Of a stretch of DNA of 64,000 nt, positions 42,266 to 52,155 are shown in pieces. The DNA is from Bugulina stolonifera (lineage: Eukaryota; Bryozoa; Gymnolaemata; Cheilostomatida; Bugulidae): positions 20,274,429-20,338,428 of the forward strand of contig OW285187.1 of the NCBI GenBank assembly GCA_935421135.1. Direction: 5' to 3'. The notes under the pieces were generated by a model. It was given only the letters and a program-made list of their open reading frames with translations. It was not told where the DNA came from and ran no database searches. The position numbers and the translations under genes are program-made. Position 1 is the first letter of the stretch; every line of letters begins with the position of its first letter.

Positions 42266-45200
42266 GGTAGTGGTAAAAGACGTTAGCGTGACGTGAAAAA
42301 TAAAAGGCGTGAAGAAAAGAAGACAACCCAAACTGGTATTACTGCCGTTAGAATACTAGTACTAGGCGGAGCTAAAGACGGAAATAGTTACGGTCAAGGT
42401 TAACATGGGGGAAATCCAAATCAAGAATTAATTTTGCTATAAGACTCTCGTAATTTGAATTATAATTAAATTAATGCAATCTCTCAGGACTCTTGACTTG
42501 CACATAATAACTTTAAAACGTTTGATGAATCAAGTTTTCTATTTTGATAAAAATGCTCATGATAGAAATAAGCGAAATTATAACAAATTTGAAATTTTAT
42601 ACAAAAACACTCATCAGTAGAGTAACACTTTTGTTTTCATTTTACTTTCCATCATGATTATTTAGTTACAATATTTCACCAAAACTATATAATAGCCTAA
42701 AAACTCTAAAGGAACCGTGAGCTAAAAAAAGCAATTAAATAATAACTGGACTTGAAGTTACTTTGACTTTTTAGTAACTTGGTAAAACATGAGTTTTAGG
42801 ACATTGAATATTTGATTTGGGTTGTTAAAAGTACTTGATTGAATTTATTATTCCTTATTAGCTGTCTTGATTGATGATTTAAAAGTTTGACTATGTAATC
42901 CTAAATACGGTTAAAATAAATATTTTATAATTAAATATGTGCTGGACAACCTTTATGTTTTCTATATTTGTCACCTTGGGATGTTTTCCACCATCAGAAA
43001 CATAATGCCTTGAGGTACAAGGTTTTTTAGGAATATGCAAAAACTATACCAGAATACCAACATCAAGTTCTATGCATTGTATAGACTATGGAAACTTGAG
43101 CAACCTAAAAACCAGGCTGTGACGATACTTATACCATAAAACAGTTCTTTGTCATCGATAACAAGATCCATGATATTACTAGGGAGAATAGTACTAGCTG
43201 AAGTGCAATACCAACCAGGCAAACACTGACTTTAGTATTAGCTTAGCCGAAACATTGAATGCTAAGGGCAAGATTAGGACTATTTGAAAGTTCTATAAAG
43301 CAAAAATGTTTGTCAACAATTTATGATAAAAGAAAGTGATATGTTCTGATGTGGTGAAGACAACAAGAATATGAGTCGAAAGCAGTAGCATGGGTCAGAT
43401 GGATTGTCAGTTCACGTTCTTTCAACTGTTGATAGTGGTAATGTATGTAGTAGGGGAAATGTAATAATCATCTAAATCTAGTGCTATAGCCTACCAGCTA
43501 ACAGGTAAACTTAGTTATAGCTGTAGGCAGGTTACACTTTTTCACTGCCAAGTTTCTATATTTATTAAAAAATGGATATGCATATTTCTGCTCATGTGTA
43601 ATGTTGAAAGTTATGTGACGTCAACCGTGGTAGGTGGTAATGGTAATTGGTGATTACTGAGTATATGGTAAGAGTGGGGATCGCCTTGTCCTACAGCTGA
43701 TTTGTGGGTGCAATTCCCATGAGGGTTGGCTAATCAAACCCGGTTAAGACAAAATTGGCTGCAGGTAGGCTTTCCAGCCTGGTTCACTGTAGACTTAGAA
43801 GCTTAGGCTGCGAGCATATTAGTCTAAAAAGATAACTCCAGTTTTTGTTTAGATAGAGCAGATGTCTCTGTATTGAACTCCAAAGAACAACTACACGAAC
43901 ATATAAAAATATCAATACAAAATCTGCTTTTGGTTACTTCCAGCAAAAGGACGACAAACAGTCAATCTCACAATGTATAATAAAAATACAATTAGCAGGT
44001 ATCTATAAGGACGGCTGAGACATAAAATCAAGCGTCCGAGGACCGACCTATCAATGATCGCTCCGTCCTCCAGATCGGGTGCAATACGAAACAGTGTAGT
44101 GATGTATTTTTAGTAAGGAAATAATGTTTAAGCAGTAATAGAAAACGCAAGTATATCATACAGAAAACGAGGTACACTTTAACTTAGCACTCTGTCTTAT
44201 ACAATCATGCAATAGAATGCAATTTACACAAATACATTGTATGTATTTACACAATGTGAGTTAAGAAATGTCCGTTTCACCACAATAAGTGCACAATTGT
44301 ATAAATCCATAGTTACTGAATACTATCAAACAGTTTGAGGTATTTAAAAAGTAACACAATTAATTCTACAACTATTTGCTGCTCACTATGAAGTACTGAA
44401 TAGATTAGCGAGTAAGTACAGTACATCCATCAATCCACTATTCTTTGCTGACAGAATAAAAATCCTTGTTCTTGATAATATTATGATAGTAGTGTGCATC
44501 AACGTGTTGACCAACATTACCTGCAGAAATGAAGAGAATAACATGATGTAAAGGGAAATAACTAATTTTCACATTATTCTGGTTATGCAGGAGAAGAAGT
44601 AATTGGGATCTGACAGTGATGAGAAGGCAAAGTAGAGATATTTCATGAACGGAATTGATAACCACGCTTTCACAAAACTACAATACCATCGACGATAATA
44701 ATAATAACAGAGTTGAGTTAAAATAATTATTCTAACTGTACTCAAACATACACATGGTACTTCAACAGATGGTGGTCTACGGTTACGGTGTCAACATTTA
44801 CCTGACAATCATTGCTGTAAATACTAATATAAATGTCAACAAATGCAAACTTTTCTACAGATATCTGAGACGACAGTGTTTCAAGTGTGGGTAAAGGGGC
44901 CACAAAGACAAGGCTTAGAGCATCTAGGCTACAATTAGTATAATATTTTGCTCAGTACCTGCACTTACCAGTCATTAGGGTCCTGTGAAATTCCATGGGA
45001 AGATATAATTCAAGTAAGATGTGAAACTTCCGCTAGGCCTACAACAAACGGTTATCAAACAGTTATAGGCTAAGTGATTGCAAATGATAGTAAATCAAAG
45101 TCATGCGAAATAAAATAACATTAAACAGAAATAGACTGAAATTAAATTTACATTATTGCAAAGGCTCAGCTACACAAATTATTATTCAATTGTTTGTTTA

Positions 45201-45546
45201 GCTCACGCCTGTTTTAGAGATTTTGGGCTATTATTTAGTTTTGGTGAAATTATGTAACTAAATAATCATTAGATTATTATGGAAAGCAAAATAAAAATAA
45301 AAATGTTACTGTTGAGTGGTTTGCACAAAATTTGTTATAACTTCACTAACTTTTATTTTGAGTATTTCTATCACAATGGAAACTTTGAGTCACTGAACAT
45401 TTTAAAATTATTATGTGCAAGTTAAGAGTCTTTAGACGATGCCATAAATAAATCACTAGTTTAGGTATTCTAACGTCAGTTGGAGTTGTTTTCTACTTTT
45501 TCACACCATTTATTTTCCCGTCACGCTAACGTTTTTTACCACTACC
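42266..45546. mobile_element. 3.28-kb foldback-type element with long terminal inverted repeats
   Basis: The termini begin GGTAGTGGTAAAA on both sides (42266 inward, and the reverse complement ending at 45546). The inverted similarity runs about 85 bp (CGTTAGCGTGACG, GTTAGAATAC). After a 90-bp indel it resumes as CTTGCACATAATAA, AACAAATTT and ACCAAAACTA until about 42750 and 45170, so the arms are roughly 380-480 bp, diverged. The interior (about 2.4 kb) is AT-rich without a recognisable ORF. I see no target duplication. The right end abuts, and terminates, the polymerase B reading frame at 45542. Confidence 0.7.
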
Positions 45547-47230
45547 GGTAAATCAAGACGTTAGAGAACTTGTCGTCAGCAAAGGCTTCTTCTCTATCCG
45601 CCCGATCCGCAAGGAAGGTAGAGAGTCGCTTGCGTACATCCTGGAATCTTTCTCCAAACAAATCTTCTGCCACGTCAGCAATCTTTGCTATGTATTGGAC
45701 GAATTGACGAATGCACTTCATCCCATCCTTACTGTCGACGCTCCTCACAAAACACCTGGCCTGCTGAAACCCTGGGACGTTAGAACATACAGATATGCTC
45801 AGTAACCCGTGTCTTGCACTAAAAGTCATCGTGGAGGTGTTAGTTGGTAGGTTGTCTTTTGGCATGAAGCATTCAATATCATAGGTGATATAGTAGGGGT
45901 AGTATAAGAGGTTGGGGTTCACCACCTCTATTCCTGCCACTCGCTTGAGTTTTGTGAATATGGTTGGTGGAGGTCCAAACGTCCCACCAGGGAAAACAAA
46001 CACCGATGCCTCCTCTGGCGCGAGCACTTATGTCGTCGTAGGCTGGACAAGCGTGTGAACGCGCCATCGCACAGATTGCAAGTGAAACATCTGTCAAACG
46101 AGTCAACATTCTTTATCCAGCTGAAGTGTTTTTCATACAAGTTGATGAAGAGTTTATGGGCTTTGTTTCGTGCCCCAGACAACCTGATTATCGAAGCTAC
46201 TCCCTCATCAGTTAGGCGGAAGACTATTATAGATATGTCGAAACGATCTTCCAAGGCCAGTAGATCACTTGCGTCCACCCCGGGAAAGTCTGACAAAGTT
46301 GATGAGGATGGGAAGAAGATTTACAATGCCTCATGTATTGATTAAACAAGCGATGTGTTGTGGTGTGAAAGGGGCGACGACAGCAACATCCCTTCTTTGG
46401 GTCGCAGTTACAGTCATACATCATGGCCAGACATCTAAAGAAACACAAGTTGTCTGAGTAGGGACGTGCACCTCCTCTAGCCCAATAGTCCACATCTAAT
46501 GCTAGCACATGTCGGTTGTTAAGTAAGTAGTCTGGGAGTTTGCTCACTACACCACCCACCTTGCCAATCTCCAGGAGTTTATATACGTAGAACATCAGAT
46601 TTGTGATGTCACGTAAAGTCCAAGCGGTGTTCGGTCTTCTTTGTACTGACCTCTCTCTCAAGTCGAGCTCCTGCACAGATTCGCAAAACTCTCTCATCTC
46701 ATTCTCTGTTCTGATCAGTCTTGACTTGGGGAAGAATGTGGCATTGTTGCTTGATGAGTGAAAGTAGCGCAACTCTCCACTGGTCTTATGCTCGAGGATG
46801 ACTCCAGCGCTACAGTTAATCTTTACAGTACATGGCACTCTCTTCCACATCGCTCTCAATTTAGACCACACCTCTTCATTCCCTTCATCTTCACCTTCCC
46901 CTCTTCACACTCGAGCGTTGAGAATGTCTTCTACAGGACGAGAGTGTATTGTGGACCTGATAGAACTCCAATAGCGGGCTAGTAGCACCCCCATCTCATC
47001 TCCCTCTTCAGCTGTTGGAGGTTTGGACCAGAAAACGTCATCAAACTTCTCTACACCTCCCTCATCTTTCTCCGCCTTGACCTCGCTATGAAATCGCCTC
47101 ATGTGATGACCTAGCTTTCTCCTCCCATCGAAACATCTGCCACAAACCGGGCACTTGTGTGGTTAAGCCTGTGCATGCATTCTCTTCGTGTGTCTGTCTA
47201 GAGAAAACGCTGTTCTGAGAACCAGACCAC
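45542..47230 (-). pseudogene. Polinton/Maverick-type DNA polymerase B, N-terminal half, broken
   Basis: Read on -, two C2H2-like fingers (HTCQLCG...H...H and CPVCGRCFDGRRKLGHHMRR) lie at 47230-47100. A stretch with DNLCFFRCLAMMYDC (46470-46420) follows. Next come HFSWIKNVDSFDR with a further CNLCDGAFTRLSSLRRHKC finger, and FVFPGGTFGPP. YYPYYITYDIECFMPKD carries the exonuclease I Asp-x-Glu. This order is typical of the protein-primed DNA polymerases of Polintons and related elements. In-frame stops (near 47164), frameshifts (near 46900 and 46290) and a missing polymerase domain show that it is dead. The frame ends where the foldback element begins. Neighbouring Polinton genes (integrase, ATPase, capsid) were not seen. 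Confidence 0.75.
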
Positions 47231-47270
47231 ATAGTTGACAGGTGTGCTCACCCTGACGAGAGCTCTCTCC

Positions 47271-47617
47271 CCCTATAAAAATACAAAATAGTAGGGTGTA
47301 AGTTATCCCTTTACCTCATACTACTATAGACAATAAACAGTCCACAATTGCTGCCAACTACCTCATTTAGCACTAACCTTCTTTTCTACTTGTTAACATC
47401 TCTGATCAGGTGCTGACTAGTAGGTAGGTGTCTCTGTTTAGTCTCCCTATAAAATGTAAAGTAGCAGGGTGTAAGTTATTTTTTTGCTTGATACCATTAT
47501 ATACAATAAACACATCACAATTGCTGCCAATTACCCTATTTAGCACAAACCTTATGTTCTACTTGTTGACATCTCTGATCAGGTGCTGACTAGTAGGTAG
47601 CTGTCTCTGTTTAGTCT
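47271..47617. repeat. Tandem duplication, 173-bp period, two copies
   Basis: CAGGGTGTAAGTTAT, CACAATTGCTGCCAA, ATCTCTGATCAGGTGCTGAC and TAGTAGGTAG recur in the same order 173 bp apart, with about 10-15% divergence. Confidence 0.85.
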
Positions 47618-47726
47618 CACTCTATTGACTAGAGGCTGATTGTACATACTGCTAGAGTGAAAAACTCTTACCTTGAATAGTAGTATTCAGTAGGCGAAGT
47701 CTAGCCATTTCCCCGCCCTTTCCAAT

Positions 47727-48176
47727 ACCCCCGATGCATACCGACGTCAATCCGATGTCCCCCGGTGCATACCGACGTCAATCCAATGCCGCCCGATGCG
47801 TACCGATGTCAATCCGATGCCCCCCGATGCATACCGATGTCAATCCGATGCCCCCCGATGCATACCGATGTCAATCCGATGCCCCCCGATGCATACCGAT
47901 GTCAATCCGATGCCCCCCCCCCTGATGCATACCGATGTAAATCCGATGCCCCCCGATGCACACCGATGTCAATCCGATCCCCCCCTCCCATGCATACCGA
48001 TGTCAATCCGATGCCGCCCCCCCCCCCCCCCCTGATGCACCCCGATGCACCCCGATGTCAATCCGGTGCACCCCGATGTCAATCCGATGCACCCCGATGT
48101 CAATTGATGCATCGGGACACATCGTTGTACATCGGGAGACATCGGAGCACATCGGGGCACATCGGGGCACATCGGG
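47727..48176. repeat. CG-containing minisatellite, ~30-bp period
   Basis: About ten copies of CCCCGATGCATACCGATGTC followed by AATCCGATGC, with runs of C expanded at some junctions (14 or more C at 48017-48032). It then changes to a shorter unit (CACCCCGATGTCAATCCGAT) and finally to its inverted form, ATCGGGGCAC, repeated. The array is open in several frames on both strands, which explains the apparent ORFs of 63-186 codons; none is a gene. Confidence 0.92.
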
Positions 48177-48344
48177 ATTGGATGATAGAAAGGGAAGAGT
48201 CAAGGATTGAGCAGTTGTATAAAGGTAGAGTGGGATCACAATCTCAGCATTCAAAGTTCAGCACATCACTACTATACATCTACACTACTACAATAGTACA
48301 TCATCAATGGATACTGACAACATAGTCCAGAACCAAGAAGAGTT

Positions 48345-49085
48345 GTTTGCGGGCTTAACGGAGTCACAGCGTTTTTTCATAGTTGAATGTATTAGCAATT
48401 AGATCGCATTACTTATCAATATTCTAAATTGTTTATCGGTTGATTTTATATTATTACTCTCAAGCGTATTGGATTTTAAAACTATTTCATCACGTTTTTT
48501 CATAGATACACGTATTAGCGATTAAACCGCGTTATGTATCATTACTCTCACCGAATTTTTCATCGATTGATTTTATATTATTACTCTCAAACGTATTAAA
48601 ATTTAAAACAAACTCATGTATCATTACCCTTACTCATATTTCTCATAGTCGTATATCATTACTCTCGAATACATCGGTAATAAACCTCATCGCCTATCAT
48701 TACTCTAACTCGGGGCCGCGGCTGGACTCTCAAACGAGGATCGCCGCGAGGCGGAGGGCGAGGCGGAGGGGAGGAGGAGGGGACGGGGCGGGGATGGGTG
48801 GAGGGGAAGACGGGTGGGGTTCGCGGGGCGGGAGGGGGGAGGGCGCGTACGCGCGCGCCCCCTCGCTTGAGCCGTGGGACGGGGACGCGGCGGGGTTTGG
48901 GGTTTGCTCTCTAGCCTGGGTTCAGCGGAACAGCTGATGAGGTTTTTGAAACCCCACCCGCGATCAGGGGAGGGGGTAGGTTCTAGGGCTTTGCACATAG
49001 AGTGAGGTTTAGGGGAGGGGAGGAGGCGAGAAGACGGGTGGGGTGGTAGTCCGCCCGGGGATTTTTGGGATCTAGGGCTAACACG
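48345..49085. other. Compositionally foreign block: TATCATTACTCT repeats then GC-rich island
   Basis: 48400-48710 repeats TATTATTACTCTCA/TATCATTACTCTC about six times at irregular spacing. 48710-49080 is strongly G-rich on + (GGCGGAGGGGAGGAGGAGGG and GCGCGTACGCGCGCGCCCC), unlike anything else in the window. A - strand frame is open for 138 codons, but its product is Pro/Ser/Arg low complexity. It could be a foreign insertion, a CpG island without a visible gene, or an assembly join. Confidence 0.5.
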
Positions 49086-49169
49086 TACCGAAAACAGGTA
49101 CCCGTCTGTGTAGATCTGCACTGACTATACTACTCCTGTTTGGCCCCCCTACCAAAGTAATTGGGCATT

Positions 49170-49435
49170 CCTGATCTAGGCTGTGTGTATGTGGGACTAC
49201 ACAGTGCATAGTCACAAGTACACACAGTGTACATGTACGTAATGTAAGTGTGGTGTAAGTAGTGAATACAATGCACAGTGAAATAAATGTAATTACTACA
49301 ATATGTACATGTAAAGTGGAATTGCAGGACTGGCCAGTGGATAATCTGTACTGTACCATGTGCTATGTAACACTGTATCACTGTTACTAATATAATATAT
49401 AATACTACATGAGTAGTGCTAATGACTAATATTAT
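49170..49435. repeat. Dispersed repeat A, partial copy
   Basis: Corresponds to the middle of the 14370-15120 element: ACACAGTGCATAGT, TGGAATTGCAGG.CTGGCC, CATGTGCTATGTAACA. It lies immediately before the longer copy at 49455, in the same orientation. Confidence 0.7.
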
Positions 49436-49454
49436 TGCATATATATATATTTAC

Positions 49455-50240
49455 TGGTTCTTGCTGACTTAACTTGGACTTGCACATCAATGTGACTTGA
49501 CTTGAAAGCTTGAATGATCGACTTGTGACTTTGACTTGGGGTCTACCAAGTCAGTGTGGTGGATAGAAATTTTGTACACTCTATAGTCAATGTGGAAAAC
49601 AGGTCTCAATTGTCTATCTATTTATCGCTTTTATTTCATCAGCATAAGTGCTGTTAGCAGCACTAAGAGTGTATCAGGGTTAGGTATGAGAATACACAAC
49701 ACCTACACTGTGTGTGTGAAACTATACAATGCATAGTCTCAAGTAGTGTACAAGTGAACAAGAGGTGTATAGTGTACAATGTACACTGCAATAAGAACAA
49801 CAGTGTAGTTAGGAATTGCAGGGTTGGCCAGTGGACACTCTGTGCCAAGTGCATGTAACACTGTATCACTGTTACTAATATAATACCACATGACCAGTCC
49901 AGACCATAGCGCTAATATTACTACATCATGACTGTATAGTCTTTTACCATAATTGTATAACATATTACATGCCCAGCTTCACCTTGGTGTGGTTATTCAT
50001 GGATTGGAATGTCTACTAAAATAAAAAGTGATGTTTTGAAAAATGTAAAATTTTTTTAGAGTTGAACTTGACTTCGACATGATTTGTGATTTGCATGGCG
50101 GCTGACTTGACTTGAGGCAGCACTGACTTGACTTGAGGCAGCACTGACTTGACTTGAGGCAGCACTGACTTGACTTCGACTTGCTTCAAAAAATTTTAAA
50201 ATGACTTGACTTGTTAACTTGAAGTCCGACTTAGACCCAG
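49455..50240. repeat. Dispersed repeat A, copy 2
   Basis: Same order of words as 14370-15120, from the ACTTGACTTGG head through TTGGGGTCTACCAAGTCA and TTAGGTATGAGAATACACAAC to the TTGAAGTCCGACTTAGACCC tail. Near the end (50101-50165) GGCAGCACTGACTTGACTTG is repeated three times in tandem, an expansion not seen in copy 1. Confidence 0.85.
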
Positions 50241-50459
50241 TTCTGGTAACTCTATGGTAACTAAGTACTACTACAGGCTGATAGTAATTAATTATTAGCA
50301 AGGAGTAAGAAGAATAACACAGTATTTTTCTTTACTATGAAGTTGTCTTCTTTTAAAATTCGAGTTGATGAGAAGCCAACTCCGACAATTCTGCGCCGCC
50401 AAACTATAGTTTTTAAAACCGGATGCTGATGGCGTTTTTTGGAGACTGGTCATCGAGTT

Positions 50460-50494
50460 CATAGAGGTAACACCCCAGGGGAGATAACTCTATG
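50460..50494. mobile_element. 35-bp micro-element with perfect 8-bp target duplication
   Basis: The first 17 bp (CATAGAGGTAACACCCC) equal the left end of the 3.1-kb transposon at 23878. The next 18 bp (AGGGGAGATAACTCTATG) equal its right end at 26958-26975. Nothing lies between them. ATCGAGTT occurs directly on both sides (50452-50459 and 50495-50502), which is the 8-bp duplication length of that transposon. Confidence 0.8.
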
Positions 50495-50502
50495 ATCGAG
50501 TT

Positions 50503-50733
50503 ACTAACTCTATAGGTGTCTTCGCGACCTAAGCTTCAGACCCAGGCCAATTTACAAAAATATTTTCCGGCACACATCTGTCACAGGGTCGCGATCACAC
50601 CGGCCTGGGCCAAAAGCAAAATTCCAGACCAATAGCCCTTCTGGCCTTGGTCGGACGGCCATTTTGTGATTTTTATTTGCGACCCGGGTCCGTCCAAGAG
50701 GTCGCAAAGACACCTTATGCATAGAGTTACTAG
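50503..50733. mobile_element. ~230-bp MITE with GGTGTCTT[C/T]GCGACCT inverted ends
   Basis: The left end CTAACTCTATAGGTGTCTTC with GCGACCT is inverted on the right as AGGTCGCAAAGACACC with GCATAGAGTTACTAGG outside. It is noncoding and GC-richer than its flanks, directly adjacent to the 35-bp micro-element. Confidence 0.65.
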
Positions 50734-50739
50734 GTAACT

Positions 50740-51795
50740 CAAAACCATTTCTTGGCGGTGGGCTGGACTCTATTATACTATTAGTCTATAGCTAGGTTAG
50801 GGCAAAGTGGTTATTGTAACACTTTGGGTTAGGGCTAGCAGGAGCGGGAGAGGTTGGACTGCTTGGTCCTAGTACTAGTGCTTGGAAAGGCCAAGGAGAG
50901 TGCCTGATACCCTGCTGTCAGCAGTAGACAGTAAGAGACTGTATAAGTTCAGTACGTTTATTTTTATTTTATTAATATTAATATAATATATCATAACTTT
51001 ATTGAACAACAACTACCTACAGACAACTGAAGGTGCAAGGCAAACTCACGCCACTTATATAACTATTAAATCTGGTTCCTGACCACTACTTATATAACTA
51101 TACTATGAAATCTGGTTCCTGGTCGAGGTCAAAAGATTAACCTGTACTGTACACATAGTCGGTCTCAGATCATCAGCATACTACATACAAAGTACAGTAA
51201 GGTAAGTACATTTGTAGTTCCGGGAATAACTAGAACGGTACATAGGCCTACGTGTAGTGTAATAGTAGTTGAGTCAACTATGAAATAGTATGCATACAAT
51301 ACAATGACAGTAGACTGTCTGGTTATCATCTGGTTGTAGTTGAGTCTGTTGTGGAAGCATAAGTTGTGTTCAAAGATATTTATATTTTGGCTTTACGTTG
51401 ATTGCAGGTTTGGATTAGTATTGTTTGCGTTTTGCGCGCTGGATTACGTTGAGGCCATTTAGGGGATACCACCACAGAGTGCATTTTCTGGCTCGTTTGA
51501 GTTGTTGAATATCATTTTTACAGTGTGTAGATATTTTCCCTTTCTTGTCTATGATCGATATGTCGATGATGTATTACTGACGTGACTTCCGATTATACTG
51601 GTTCTAGTAGGTCGTGATCTGAGATTGATGGAGGTACTTCTTTTCACATGGCTATATTATTATTTGGCTTGATTGGTAGACGAGCAGTGCTACCTTCAAG
51701 TATAGATATTGGTTCCAGTTTCTTCTCTGGTTGTGGAGTTTGCTATTAGGGGGGTCAGTTGATTTGAATTTATACCTGTTAATGATGTCTTTTGT
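50740..51795. other. Intergenic, no gene seen
   Basis: Mixed AT-rich sequence. The words ACTTATATAACTA and CTATGAAATCTGGTTCCTG are repeated once near 51050-51120. No ORF or RNA gene I can support. Confidence 0.4.
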
Positions 51796-52155
51796 CTACA
51801 TTTTTGCAACCAATTTCATCACAGGTTTTCCTGCAACTTTACCGATAGCCTTTTGTACATCATCATGGTTGAAATAGGAAAAATCTTTTTCGGTTCTATG
51901 TATACGTTTCTGTGGGTTGAAAGCTCGGTGAGATGGTTTGGTCGTTCTATGTTTAGGGCCAGGCGGTGGTGAAAGTGGTTGCAGTTGTGGCATCTTCAGT
52001 GGTTTGTGAGGTGTTTGCTGTTGTGGCCATGGTTGGGGTGGTTTCTGTTGGTTATACCGAATAGGAGGCCGATGTTGCTGTTGATGAGGGTTGGGTTTTG
52101 GAATTAGAACGCTAGCTTGTAATTTTGTTCCATAAATAATGCATTTTGTTTAGAA
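51796..52155 (-). other. Open Gln/Pro-rich frame of unknown origin
   Basis: The - strand is open from about 52155 to the stop at 51796, roughly 119 codons. Its text is Gln/Pro/His-rich (NPHQQQHRPPIRYNQQKPPQ) and then KDFSYFNHDDVQKAIGKVAG KPVMKLVAKM, with the last part looking like ordinary folded protein. No flanking splice sites were convincing. It could be an exon of an unseen gene, a retrocopy or part of an element. Confidence 0.3.

Noticed and set aside
43680..43760. tRNA-like segment with GGGTGCAATTCCC B-box-like word
   Set aside because: A box is poor and no cloverleaf can be drawn; at best a decayed SINE head.
47734..48325. Long + strand ORFs of 63-186 codons rich in HTDVNPMPPDAYRC repeats
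   Set aside because: They are the translation of a ~30-bp minisatellite, open in several frames on both strands, with no conserved protein.
48705..49121. 138-codon - strand Pro/Ser/Arg ORF
   Set aside because: Lies on the GC-rich island; absence of stops follows from composition, and there is no domain or splice context.
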